Shown: piece by piece, positions 7,704-16,194 of the stretch
Layout of the letters: every line of letters begins with the position of its first letter
Numbering within the stretch: position 1 is the first letter of the stretch
NCBI GenBank assembly: GCA_002478265.1
Contig: DLNC01000015.1
Span: 1 to 64,000 of the forward strand
DNA: 64,000 bases
Reading direction: 5' to 3'
Source of the DNA: Syntrophaceae bacterium UBA7520
GTDB taxonomy: Bacteria > Desulfobacterota > Syntrophia > Syntrophales > Smithellaceae
Notes under the pieces: model-generated
What the model was told of the DNA's origin: nothing
Database searches by the model: none
Seen by the model: the letters and a program-made list of their open reading frames with translations, nothing else
Program-made: the position numbers and the translations under genes

Positions 7704-9613
7704 TGATTTTCTCTCAGGATGCGATGATCGCCCACGCGCACGGTAAGCTTGCTGGTGTCGAAATATTCCATCAGGGGAATTATGTATTTACGGGAAAGCC
7801 CGGTAAGCTCTTTGAAGCTGGCCGGAGTGGCTTTGCCGTCCCTGATCAGCAGAGCCTTGTAATCCTGGCGTAGTTTTTCCAGAACGGTTTTCGCAAAAAC
7901 CAGTTCTTCATTGATTTTAATCAAAGCGCCTTCTTTCAGCATCAGATTGATGATATTTTGCGCTTCTTTTTTCCTGTCGGGAAATTTGCCGATGACTTCC
8001 GAAAGTACGGGCGGCGCCAGTCCGGCGTCGCTGTATGTTTTGTTTATGGTCTGGCGCATTAAGTTCAGGTCATCGGCCAGCTGCACTTTGTAGCCAAAGA
8101 GACGGACGGTTTCCTTTTCCACGGCAAGCGCTTTTTTCGCGGCAAGGTTCTGCAAAAGCATGTGAAAAAGTTTGGGGTTGACTTCTCCGGTAAGCGATGC
8201 TTTGAGTTCTTCCTTGGAAATTCCTTCACGCAGGGGATTTTTTTGGTGATATTGCCGGAGAATTTCCAAAGCGTCTCTCTCCAGTTTTTCATAAAAGAGA
8301 TAAGAAATAATGTTCGTTTCTTCTTTATCCGTGATCAGGGCGGTTTTTTTGGAGAACAATTCATGCAGTGTTTCGTTGATTAATTTGACATTAACGCCGA
8401 GTCGAAAAGCAAGATGACGCGGATCGGTTCCCGCAAATCCAGACCTGTTTAAGATAATCTCAATTCTTTGTCCCAGCTCTCCGTTTTGCAACACCTGCAT
8501 TTCCTGGAGAGCCTTTTTATCCAGTCTTTTATGCTTGGGCGCAAGTGGATCGATAATCAGGCCGCCGCCGATGGTGGTTATGGGTGAATAACTGCGCAGG
8601 ACGAAACGGTCGCCTGCGACGACCACGTCCTTTTTCTCCAGGACGAGCTGGGCCAGGCCGCTTTCCCCCGGTTTCAATTCCTCTTTTTCCATTAAAATAA
8701 CACGGGCAATAACTTCAACCGTTCCCGTGTGCAGGCGGATTAAAGCGCGGTTTTTGAAGCTTTTTGAGTTTGTATTCAGGTACTCTATAACAACATCCAT
8801 GCGCATGGTGGGCCGGACGGTTTTAGGCCTGACCAGAACGTCGCCGCGCTGCAGCGATGATTTTTCTATCCCTTGCAGATTAATGGCGGTGCGCTGTCCC
8901 GCCCATGCCTCTTCCACCGGCTGATTGTGCACCTGCAGGCCCCTGATGCGGGCGCTGATTTCCTCCGGCATGATCTGTATGTCTTCGCCGACGCGCACAT
9001 GGTCGCAAACCAGCGTCCCGGTGACTACCGTGCCGAAACCTTTCATCGTGAAAACGCGATCCACGGGAAGGCGGAAAATACCACAGTCGCTTTTTTGCGG
9101 AATTTTACCGACAGTGCTATCCAGCGCCGCGATTAATTCCTTTAGCCCCTCTTGCTTAAGCGCCGAGACGGGCACAACCGGCGCGCCGTCAAGAAAAGTC
9201 CCGCGCAGAAATTCCTCGATCTCCGTTTTTACCAGATCAAGCCATTCTTTTTCCACGAGGTCTGTTTTGGTGAGGGCGACAAGGCCGGTGCGGATGCCCA
9301 GAAGCGAACAGATGTGCAGATGTTCTCTCGTCTGTGGCATAATGCCCTCATCGGCGGAGATGATCATCAGAACTAGATCAATGCCGGCGGCGCCGGAAAC
9401 CATGTTTTTAATGAATTTTTCATGGCCGGGCACATCGACAATGCCCAGCGTTTGACCGGAGGGCAATTTAAGCGAAGCGAAGCCAAGATCGATGGTAATA
9501 CCCCTTTCTTTTTCTTCCTTTAAGCGGTCGGTGTCGATTCCGGTCAGCGCTTTGATTAAAGCCGTTTTTCCGTGATCAACATGACCGGCCGTTCCTAAAA
9601 CAAAATGCCTCAT
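7700..9613 (-). CDS. selB: Selenocysteine-specific elongation factor SelB
   Basis: 637 residues from the ATG chosen because MRHFVLGTAGHVDHGK is the conserved family start; an upstream ATG at 9661 would add 16 residues of no family character. The GTPase motifs GHVDHGKT, DVPGHEKF and TKTD are clear, followed by EF-Tu-like domains 2 and 3 and a C-terminal half with tandem winged helices that bind the SECIS hairpin of selenoprotein mRNAs. It delivers Sec-tRNA(Sec) to UGA codons. The organism therefore makes selenoproteins, most plausibly formate dehydrogenase given the adjacent fdhD. selA, selD and tRNA-Sec are not in this window. Confidence 0.95.
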   Translation of the reverse strand: MRHFVLGTAGHVDHGKTALIKALTGIDTDRLKEEKERGITIDLGFASLKLPSGQTLGIVDVPGHEKFIKNMVSGAAGIDLVLMIISADEGIMPQTREHLHICSLLGIRTGLVALTKTDLVEKEWLDLVKTEIEEFLRGTFLDGAPVVPVSALKQEGLKELIAALDSTVGKIPQKSDCGIFRLPVDRVFTMKGFGTVVTGTLVCDHVRVGEDIQIMPEEISARIRGLQVHNQPVEEAWAGQRTAINLQGIEKSSLQRGDVLVRPKTVRPTMRMDVVIEYLNTNSKSFKNRALIRLHTGTVEVIARVILMEKEELKPGESGLAQLVLEKKDVVVAGDRFVLRSYSPITTIGGGLIIDPLAPKHKRLDKKALQEMQVLQNGELGQRIEIILNRSGFAGTDPRHLAFRLGVNVKLINETLHELFSKKTALITDKEETNIISYLFYEKLERDALEILRQYHQKNPLREGISKEELKASLTGEVNPKLFHMLLQNLAAKKALAVEKETVRLFGYKVQLADDLNLMRQTINKTYSDAGLAPPVLSEVIGKFPDRKKEAQNIINLMLKEGALIKINEELVFAKTVLEKLRQDYKALLIRDGKATPASFKELTGLSRKYIIPLMEYFDTSKLTVRVGDHRILRENQ

Positions 9614-9777
9614 TTTTTTGCCCGATGGTTTTTTAAAATATTGGTTTTTTTGAAATAACAAACAAAGCGTATTTTCACAACATTAAATTTGTTCAGTATT
9701 TACAAAGCAGCGGCGCTCATTTAATTGTTGAAAATACAGACGGGAATTGTTACAAGCCGCAAATCGAGGTATTTGCT

Positions 9778-10200
9778 TTGCGCGTGCTGGGGATTGATTA
9801 CGGAGAGAAGAGAATCGGTCTGGCCGTTTGTGACGAGGGAGGGATGACCGTTTCCGGCCTGCCGACGCTGATCAGAAAAAATAAAAAGCATGACCTGGAT
9901 ATTCTGGCGCGGCTGATGAAAGATCACCATATAGAAAAAATCGTCATTGGCTACCCGGTGCGCCTGGATGGATCCGAAGGCATCCAATGCGAAAAAGTCA
10001 GCCGTTTCGCCGCGCTCCTGGAGGAAAAATTTTCCCTGCCGGTGGTCAAATGGCCTGAGGCCATGTCCACGAAAGACGCGGAAGAAATACTTAAGAATTT
10101 TAGCGTGAACTGGAAAAAAAGAAAAGAGAAGGTGGATAAGATTGCCGCAGGCCTGATTCTGCAGGATTATCTGGACCACACTTCGCGTAAAATGCCGTAA
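9778..10200 (+). CDS. ruvX: Putative pre-16S rRNA nuclease RuvX/YqgF
   Basis: 140 residues of the YqgF/RuvX family, an RNase H-like fold. LGIDYGEKRIGLAVCD at the N-terminus carries the first catalytic aspartate; IVIGYPVRLDG and a late DKIAAGLILQDYLD carry the remaining conserved sites. The family processes the 5' end of 16S rRNA and was earlier proposed as a Holliday junction resolvase. The start is TTG; no better in-frame start precedes the conserved glycine-aspartate motif. It is followed ten bases later by mltG. Confidence 0.92.
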   Translation: MRVLGIDYGEKRIGLAVCDEGGMTVSGLPTLIRKNKKHDLDILARLMKDHHIEKIVIGYPVRLDGSEGIQCEKVSRFAALLEEKFSLPVVKWPEAMSTKDAEEILKNFSVNWKKRKEKVDKIAAGLILQDYLDHTSRKMP

Positions 10201-10209
10201 ATCATTTTA

Positions 10210-11370
10210 ATGGGTATGGACGAGACAAAGAAAAAAAATACCGTGAAAAATTCGGCCAAGGGCGAACCGGGGAAAACCGGCGCCGCCGCGAAGAAACCGA
10301 TTCAGAGCGGCAAGCCCGTGAAGCATGTTTTGCCGCGCGCGGTTATCCGTGTGATTAACTATATTCTGGTTCTTTCCCTGACGGCGGTGATTGTTTTAGG
10401 AATACTTTTGCTGGATTACGCGACGGCTCCGATTGATGAAGATAATATCGCGGTGGTGACGGTGGATATACCGGTTGGCTCCAGTTTTCTGAGGACCACC
10501 AAAATTCTCGATGAAGCGGGCCTGATTAAAAACAGGTTTCTTTTCAACATGCTGGCGTTTACCAAAAGAGCGACGCGCGTCATCCGCGCCGGTGAATACG
10601 AATTTAGCACTTCCATGACTCCCGCGACGGTAATCAGAAAACTGGTGCGGGGGGAAATCAAGGTTTACCGGGTAACCATTCCTGAAGATTTCAACATGAA
10701 GGAAATCGCGCACCGCCTGGATTATTTCCGGCTGATTGATAAAAATGTTTTCTTTGAGCTGGCCAGAGATAGAAAATTTTTGGCTTCCCTGGGTATTCCG
10801 GCTAATTCCATTGAAGGTTATCTTTTTCCGGATACTTATACCTTCAACCGCTCCATGAGCACGCGGCAGATTATGACGGTCATGGTCAGCCAGTTCTGGA
10901 ACAAGGTCACGCCGGAAATGGTGCAAAAAGCGCAGGAAATGGGCTTTAATCTGCATGAGCTGGTCACTTTTGCCTCTTTGATCGGCAAGGAATCCGGCTA
11001 TCATGACGAAAAAGAGCTGATTTCCGCCGTTTTCCACAACCGCCTCAAAAGGAAAAAGCGCCTGCAGAGCGATCCCACCGCGGTTTACGATTTGGAGGAT
11101 TTTCAGGGGAAGGTTTTACTAAGCCACCTGAAAAGAAACTCGCCTTACAACACCTATATTATTCAAGGTCTTCCGCCGGGGCCGATTGCCAATCCGGGCC
11201 TTTCTTCGATTAGAGCCGTGCTCAATCCCGCGCCGGTGAAATATCTGTACTTTGTTTCCAAAAACGACGGCACGCACGCATTTTCCGAAACCATTCAACA
11301 GCACAACGAAGCGGTTAAAGAACTGCGCCGCCTGCAAAAACAAGCGCGCAGCAACTCCGCCGGCAAGTAA
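10210..11370 (+). CDS. mltG: Endolytic murein transglycosylase MltG (YceG family)
   Basis: 386 residues. A basic, lysine-rich cytoplasmic segment of about 45 residues precedes one transmembrane helix (about 46-68), then the periplasmic YceG domain with EGYLFPDTYTF, the catalytic segment LIGKES (glutamate near residue 260) and the LQSDPTAVYDL signature. MltG cleaves nascent glycan strands and sets chain length at sites of peptidoglycan synthesis. The ruvX-mltG pairing recurs in many bacteria. The long charged N-terminus is not needed for the fold and may be a cytoplasmic contact region. Confidence 0.92.
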   Translation: MGMDETKKKNTVKNSAKGEPGKTGAAAKKPIQSGKPVKHVLPRAVIRVINYILVLSLTAVIVLGILLLDYATAPIDEDNIAVVTVDIPVGSSFLRTTKILDEAGLIKNRFLFNMLAFTKRATRVIRAGEYEFSTSMTPATVIRKLVRGEIKVYRVTIPEDFNMKEIAHRLDYFRLIDKNVFFELARDRKFLASLGIPANSIEGYLFPDTYTFNRSMSTRQIMTVMVSQFWNKVTPEMVQKAQEMGFNLHELVTFASLIGKESGYHDEKELISAVFHNRLKRKKRLQSDPTAVYDLEDFQGKVLLSHLKRNSPYNTYIIQGLPPGPIANPGLSSIRAVLNPAPVKYLYFVSKNDGTHAFSETIQQHNEAVKELRRLQKQARSNSAGK

Positions 11371-11442
11371 TATTTTTAATATAAAGCGATAATCGTTAGT
11401 TTGTTGACAAAACACGTTTCCTGAAAACAGCGCAATAAATTG

Positions 11443-13557
11443 ATGAGTCAAACGGAAGTAAAACAGCGCCAAAACGAATCATTTTTCCATGCGTGGCTGG
11501 ATGGCTCCGACGCGGGTCTTTTTGTCGTGCAAAACGGCGCGCTTGTCCGCGTTAATCAGATTTTTTGTGAAACTCTCGGCTATAAAAATCCTGAAGAATT
11601 AACGAATAGGAAGTTTTTAGATGTTATCCACGCTGATGATCATGCCGTGGCGCGTCAGGAGCTTGACCGGCAGGGCAAAGGCGATGACGCCCAGGTCAAC
11701 GCGCTGAGGTTTCTGAAAAAATCCGGCAGGCCTTTGTGGATGATGATAAAGGGCCTTTCCAGCTCTTACGAAGGAAAGCCGGCCTTCGTGGGTTGCCTGT
11801 TCAATATGACTTCCCTGAAAAATGATGTTGATTTTCTGCGCGACTCGCTCATGCGTTATGAAACAATATTTAACGATGTCGAAGTGCAATTGGCCGAAAT
11901 GGATTTACAAGGCAACATCACTTTTGTCAATGACGCCGTGTGCAAGATGTGGAAACTGCCGCGCGAGGAGCTTTTAGGCAAGAACTACGAGAAGTACGTC
12001 AGCGATGAAACAAAAAAACGTTTTACGGAAGTTTACAGGAATGTTTTTAAAACGAGACTGCCCGTCAAAAATATCGTCTTTGAAGTGAAAGATCGCGAGG
12101 GCTTGATAAGGACGATTGAAAAATCTATTTCTCTGGCGCGCGATGCGGAAGGTTCGATCTGCGGGTTTCACATCGTCACGCGTGACATCACACAGCGTAA
12201 GGAGGCGGAAAACAAACTCATCGAGCACCGTTCACGCCTCGAGGCTATTTTCGGCAGCGTCAAGGACGCGATTATCACCGTTGATCCCGGACTGCGCGTG
12301 ATTGAAGCAAACAAATCCACGGAAAATATCTGCGGCATTACCGTGGGGCAGATTGTCGGCAAGGAGTTTTCACAGGGCAGTTTTTTATGCAGCCGCGCCT
12401 GTAAAGAAGTGTTGCGTCAGACGTTGGATAGCAAGGCCGCCGTTAAGGAATACCGCGTGGAATGCGAGCATCAGCAGCGCCAGCAGCAGGTGGTAAGCGT
12501 TTCCAGCTCGCCGCTGCGCGACGGAAGCGGAAATTTTTTGGGGGCGGTTCTGGTTATCCGCGATATCACTTTACTGCGCGATGTGGAACGTGAATTGCGC
12601 GAAAGAAATCAGTTTCATAATCTTGTGGGCCGTAACAGGATGATGCAGAATATTTACCGCCTGCTGGAGGATCTGGCCAACCTCGACACCACGGTTTTGA
12701 TTACCGGTGAATCCGGCACCGGTAAGGAACTGGTAGCGCGCGCGCTGCATTACAGCGGCAACCGCGCGTTTAAACCTTTCACCACGGTGAATTGCTCGGC
12801 GCTGGCGGAGAGTCTTCTGGAGAGCGAACTTTTTGGACATGTGAAAGGCGCGTTTACCGGCGCTATAAAAGACCGTCAAGGAAGATTCGAGACCGCCAAT
12901 GGCGGAACAATTTTTTTGGATGAAATCGGCGATATTTCTGCGTTGATTCAGTTGAAACTTCTGCGCGTCCTGCAGGAAAAGGAATTTGAACGCGTGGGTG
13001 AATCCACGTCGCGCAAAGTGGATGTGCGCGTAATTGCTTCCACCAATAAAGATCTCAGGGAAAAGGTGCAAACAGGCGAATTTCGCCAGGATCTCTACTA
13101 CCGGCTCAAAGTGGTGGAAGTCGTCCTGCCGCCGCTGCGCAAAAGGCTCGAAGACATCCCCCTGCTCGTTGATCATTTCCGCGGCATATTCAATGAGAGA
13201 TTCAGTAAAAATATTGAGGGAATATCGAGCGAAGTGTTGGATATATTTATGAATTATTCTTGGCCGGGCAATGTGCGTGAACTCGAACACGTAATGGAGC
13301 ACGCCTTTGTTTTATGTCACGGCGGTTTAATTACCGTGGACCAGATACCTCCGGAAATCCGTAATATTATGCCATCCGGGCATTACATTAAGCATAAAAG
13401 CAAGAGGAAGGCGCCGCGCGAAAAAGAAGAAATTATCAACGCCCTGAAAAAAACCGGAGGCAACAAGGCCAAGGCGGCACGGCTTCTGGGCATCGGCAGG
13501 CGGACGATTTACCGTAAAATCGATGATTACCAGATAGAAAAAGAACAGGCGCAGTAA
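11443..13557 (+). CDS. PAS-domain sigma-54-dependent transcriptional activator
   Basis: 704 residues. Three PAS-like sensor domains lie at roughly 8-120, 140-255 and 260-380, then a sigma-54 AAA+ domain with Walker A GESGTGKE (about residue 422), the sigma-54 contact loop GAFTGA (about 469) and FLDEIGD as Walker B. A Fis-type helix-turn-helix ends the protein (KTGGNKAKAARLLGIGRRTIYRKI region). There is no receiver domain, so it probably senses a small molecule, redox state or flavin/haem through PAS rather than a kinase. A TTG directly before the chosen ATG (11440) is the longer alternative. Target genes are unknown; the flanking alcohol dehydrogenase, convergent, is a possible one. Confidence 0.92.
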   Translation: MSQTEVKQRQNESFFHAWLDGSDAGLFVVQNGALVRVNQIFCETLGYKNPEELTNRKFLDVIHADDHAVARQELDRQGKGDDAQVNALRFLKKSGRPLWMMIKGLSSSYEGKPAFVGCLFNMTSLKNDVDFLRDSLMRYETIFNDVEVQLAEMDLQGNITFVNDAVCKMWKLPREELLGKNYEKYVSDETKKRFTEVYRNVFKTRLPVKNIVFEVKDREGLIRTIEKSISLARDAEGSICGFHIVTRDITQRKEAENKLIEHRSRLEAIFGSVKDAIITVDPGLRVIEANKSTENICGITVGQIVGKEFSQGSFLCSRACKEVLRQTLDSKAAVKEYRVECEHQQRQQQVVSVSSSPLRDGSGNFLGAVLVIRDITLLRDVERELRERNQFHNLVGRNRMMQNIYRLLEDLANLDTTVLITGESGTGKELVARALHYSGNRAFKPFTTVNCSALAESLLESELFGHVKGAFTGAIKDRQGRFETANGGTIFLDEIGDISALIQLKLLRVLQEKEFERVGESTSRKVDVRVIASTNKDLREKVQTGEFRQDLYYRLKVVEVVLPPLRKRLEDIPLLVDHFRGIFNERFSKNIEGISSEVLDIFMNYSWPGNVRELEHVMEHAFVLCHGGLITVDQIPPEIRNIMPSGHYIKHKSKRKAPREKEEIINALKKTGGNKAKAARLLGIGRRTIYRKIDDYQIEKEQAQ

Positions 13558-13580
13558 AATTAAATTTTCTATCTGATAGT

Positions 13581-14747
13581 TCATTGACCAATCGTTAATA
13601 TTTCGCTGATTACTTCTTTCGTGTAATTTGTCATTTTCCACATCTGGGCGTTGTTCAAGGCGTTGGCGGCGATTTTTGCTATATCGTCTGCCGGAATGTT
13701 TGCCTCTTTTAGCGAAACCGGCGCGCCAAGTGAGGAAAACCATGATTTCAGCTGCCCGACGCCTTCACGCGCAGCCTGAAGAGGGTCATTTTCCTTCACG
13801 CCAAAAACCTCGCGCGCGAAACGCGCCATTCTTTCCTTTTTATTTTCCAAAGCCCAAGACATCCAGGCGGGCAAAACAATCGAAAGTCCGGCGCCGTGGG
13901 CGATATCATAAAGAGCGCTGAGCGCGTGCTCAATCATATGTGCGGGGAAAGCGGAAAACCCCATGCCGGCGGTGGTGATGCCGTTAAATCCCACGACAGA
14001 GCTCCACATAATATTGGCGCGCGCCTCGTAATTATCCGGCTGCTTCATAACTATATCAGTGCTTTCGATAATAGTTTTTATCAGCCCTTCGTGAAGCCGG
14101 TCCTGCAGAACAGGGGAGGCAACTGGCGTGTTCAGATATGCCTCCAGCATATGCGCGATAGCATCAATGGAGCTGTAAGCGCTGTATTTTTTATCCAGTG
14201 AAAAAAGCGTCGTGGGATCCAGAACCGAAACTTTCGGCTGAAATAAAGGGGACGCGATGCCGAATTTATGGCAGCAGTCTTCTTTAGTGAGCACGGTGCC
14301 GTTATTCATTTCCGATGCGCTGGCCGAAACCGTGGCGACAGCCAGTATCGGCAGGGCGTCTCTTACCGGCTGAGCAAAAGTAAAAAAGTCCCACACGCTA
14401 TGATTGGCCTTGACACCCGCGGCGATGGCCTTGGCGGAATCGATGACCGAGCCGCCGCCCACACCCAAAATTACATCAACGTTTTCTTTACACGCCAGTT
14501 CAATGCCTGCCTCCACGTGTGAAAGAACGGGATTGGATTTTACGCCGGGCCATTCGACAAACGCGACGCCGGATTCTTTAAGCGCGTCGACCACCTGATT
14601 ATATACGCCGTTTTTCTTAACGCTCTGCTGGCCGTAAACAAACAGGGCTTTTTTGCCGTATTTGGCTGTCTCCGTGCCAACGCGTTTTTTAATCTGGCCT
14701 TTGCCGAAAAATATTTTTGTCGGATTGTGGAACGTGAAATTCTGCAT
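13581..14747 (-). CDS. Iron-containing alcohol dehydrogenase
   Basis: 388 residues of the group III iron-dependent alcohol dehydrogenase family. GVGGGSVIDSAKAIAAG binds the NAD(P) cofactor; metal ligands are recognisable in HMLEAYLNT, HMIEHALSALYDIAHGAGLS. Overall the sequence resembles NADH/NADPH-dependent butanol dehydrogenases of the YugJ/BdhA type. It would interconvert primary alcohols and aldehydes in the cytoplasm, useful in syntrophic or fermentative metabolism. A perfect 10-bp inverted repeat lies 22 bases upstream of the ATG (14770-14796), suggesting operator control. It is convergent with the sigma-54 activator gene. Confidence 0.9.
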   Translation of the reverse strand: MQNFTFHNPTKIFFGKGQIKKRVGTETAKYGKKALFVYGQQSVKKNGVYNQVVDALKESGVAFVEWPGVKSNPVLSHVEAGIELACKENVDVILGVGGGSVIDSAKAIAAGVKANHSVWDFFTFAQPVRDALPILAVATVSASASEMNNGTVLTKEDCCHKFGIASPLFQPKVSVLDPTTLFSLDKKYSAYSSIDAIAHMLEAYLNTPVASPVLQDRLHEGLIKTIIESTDIVMKQPDNYEARANIMWSSVVGFNGITTAGMGFSAFPAHMIEHALSALYDIAHGAGLSIVLPAWMSWALENKKERMARFAREVFGVKENDPLQAAREGVGQLKSWFSSLGAPVSLKEANIPADDIAKIAANALNNAQMWKMTNYTKEVISEILTIGQ

Positions 14748-14769
14748 GTGATAATTCCTCTCTGCGTAA

Positions 14770-14796
14770 AATATGATTAGTATTTGTAATCATATT
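14770..14796 (-). promoter_or_regulatory. Perfect 10-bp inverted repeat upstream of the alcohol dehydrogenase gene
   Basis: AATATGATTA (14770-14779) and TAATCATATT (14787-14796) are perfect reverse complements with a seven-base spacer, immediately before the ribosome binding region of the dehydrogenase gene. AT-rich dyads of this type typically bind a dimeric regulator; it could also fold in mRNA. No regulator is identified. Confidence 0.55.
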
Positions 14797-14848
14797 TTTC
14801 CTATCAGGGCAAGTTGCCTGTTTTAGGCGACTTGCCCTGGTGGAAAAA
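14795..14848 (-). terminator. Long imperfect palindrome between the orphan gene and the alcohol dehydrogenase gene
   Basis: Nested arms TTTTTCC/GGAAAAA, CAGGGCAAGT/ACTTGCCCTG and GCCT/AGGC around a GTTTT loop make a hairpin of more than 20 pairs. Located downstream of the leftward gene at 14918-15700, it probably ends that transcript, but there is no clean T-run on the minus strand, so a REP-like or mRNA-stabilising element is equally possible. Confidence 0.5.
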
Positions 14849-14917
14849 TTTAAAAAAACTCAGTTAGATATTTCAGGGTAGGGTTTTAAAAACGCCCGCT
14901 GAAACTAATTCGAGAAG

Positions 14918-15700
14918 TCAGGAGGTTTTAAAAAACTGGTGCGGCTGAAAAATACAGATATTCGCGTCGCCGGCGATATTGCCGTCTGTTATCTCGACAA
15001 AGTAGCCGTAGCTCGTGTTTGGTTTTAAATCTGTTTCTATGACAACTTCGCCTCTGTTCAGTCCGGCCTTGGGCTGATTCTGAAACAGTCTTTGCGTGTA
15101 GATATTGTCGAACCAAACAAGCTGATTTCCGTCAAATTCTTTAGGTTTGGTGCACTGCGCCAAACGATAAACGTAAAAAGCGTCATGATTATCCACGTCC
15201 TTGAGCGTCTTCCAGCTGCATTTGATATTCTTGAGCGCCGCGCCTGGTTTTAACGGATTCTTTCGGGAAGGCGTGAAAGAATCAAAAATCTGATCTCTGT
15301 GTTTTAAGTAAGACGAAACCATCGCCTGGGAGGGAGCGCTTTTCTGCATGCGGGATTTTTTCACTACCGTGCCGTCTTTGCAGGTTACTTCAATGGTGTA
15401 TTCCCCCTCCTTCATGAAGCCTGTGGGTAAATTGATCATGTACCAGTAGTTGTTAACTTTCGGGTCGTAAAACCAGCCGTTGAGAGCGTCGGTATTGTAT
15501 TTTTCGTTGGAAAATTTTACTTCATAGCCGCCGGGGCCGTAGCCCATGATTTTTTTAATCATTTCGGGTGCCACCACGCCCGGTGTCGGATACAGGGCTA
15601 CTAAGAATTTATGTGTTTCTTTCGGCATGCGCGATTCTTCAAAATCCCAGTAAACATCGCAGGCCATAATGTCGAAAATCTTGATTTCTGTTTTAGCCAT
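14918..15700 (-). CDS. Uncharacterised protein with FN3-like C-terminal half
   Basis: 260 residues; I do not recognise the family. There is no signal peptide or membrane helix, so it should be cytoplasmic. The first half contains an aromatic-rich segment (YGPGGYEVKFSNEKY, FYDPKVNNYWYMINLP) and a KEGEYTIEV-like strand. The second half resembles a fibronectin type III repeat: a CSWKTLKDVD strand, FYVYRLAQ, WFDNIYTQRLF, then LKPNTSYGYFVEITDGN, the usual last-strand pattern. The repeated beta-sandwich look suggests a binding protein. A well-spaced AGAAGGAG ribosome binding site precedes the ATG, and about 490 bases of upstream non-coding DNA with dyads suggest its own regulation. Confidence 0.6.
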   Translation of the reverse strand: MAKTEIKIFDIMACDVYWDFEESRMPKETHKFLVALYPTPGVVAPEMIKKIMGYGPGGYEVKFSNEKYNTDALNGWFYDPKVNNYWYMINLPTGFMKEGEYTIEVTCKDGTVVKKSRMQKSAPSQAMVSSYLKHRDQIFDSFTPSRKNPLKPGAALKNIKCSWKTLKDVDNHDAFYVYRLAQCTKPKEFDGNQLVWFDNIYTQRLFQNQPKAGLNRGEVVIETDLKPNTSYGYFVEITDGNIAGDANICIFQPHQFFKTS

Positions 15701-16134
15701 TTTTTTCTCCTTCTTTCAGTGAATATTTTTTGTAGTTTGTATTTTTTCTTTTTCCGATACAAGATACATGCCCCGGGCGCAAACAAATAATCTAAAAATA
15801 AATATTTGAAATTACTAAGTTTTATTTTTTTAAAACATAACAGAATTTTCTAAAATGTGTCATGGCACATCATTCCCGCGGCACATTAGTGTGCCAGGAA
15901 ACAGGATGAAAATTAACGCACTGGCTGCTTTACGGTAAAAAGTTGAGTATTTCATAAATAAGCTATTAATAATATTGTGTTTTTATTTGGAAACAAAAAA
16001 TTTACCACCATGACACGAAACTTAAGCAAAAAGGAGTCTTTTTGCCGATGGCAGTATAAACAAATAGCTTAAAAAGACTCGTCTCTTTTTATCAATTTTC
16101 TTAGTAATTTTAAGTTATTAATTTGAAAAAAAAC
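15701..16134. other. Intergenic region with paired dyads between the orphan gene and mraZ
   Basis: No convincing gene. It is AT-rich and holds two related inverted repeats: ATGTG-6-CACAT at 15855-15870 and GGCACA-4-TGTGCC at 15880-15895, both containing GGCACAT/ATGTG half sites. Further right, GCAAAAA-6-TTTTTGC forms a weak hairpin at 16027-16046. The dyads sit 155-195 bases upstream of the leftward orphan gene and could be its operators. Confidence 0.45.
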
Positions 16135-16163
16135 TTGACAAATTATTTTTGCCCTCTTATAGT
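16135..16163 (+). promoter_or_regulatory. Sigma-70-type promoter of the dcw cluster (Pmra)
   Basis: A perfect TTGACA (16135-16140) and TATAGT (16158-16163) are spaced by 17 bases, directly upstream of mraZ. This is the strongest consensus promoter I see in the window and is placed to drive the whole division and wall cluster. Confidence 0.8.
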
Positions 16164-16190
16164 GGAGCAAAGTGGTTTTAAGTGGAGGAT
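16161..16190 (+). promoter_or_regulatory. Three MraZ-binding repeats
   Basis: AGTGG occurs three times at exactly ten-base spacing: 16161, 16171 and 16181. MraZ operators are direct repeats of TGGGN/TGGNN type spaced by one DNA turn just downstream of the mra promoter, and this match in sequence, spacing and place is close. The first repeat overlaps the -10 and the last doubles as the ribosome binding site, so MraZ binding would repress transcription. Confidence 0.75.
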
Positions 16191-16194
16191 AGTA

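Noticed and set aside
7700..9613. Selenoprotein genes with in-frame TGA near selB
   Set aside because: No gene in the window appears to be split by a TGA with continuing family similarity.
12571..13302. 243-codon open frame on the minus strand
   Set aside because: Antisense to the AAA+ domain of the sigma-54 activator; no family features.
15855..15895. Possible sigma-54 promoter (TGGCAC) upstream of the orphan gene
   Set aside because: On the minus strand TGGCAC is followed by a GC pair one base too far; sigma-54 spacing is strict. I kept only the dyads.
16027..16046. GCAAAAA/TTTTTGC hairpin as a terminator
   Set aside because: Seven pairs, mostly A-T, and no gene ends nearby on the plus strand.
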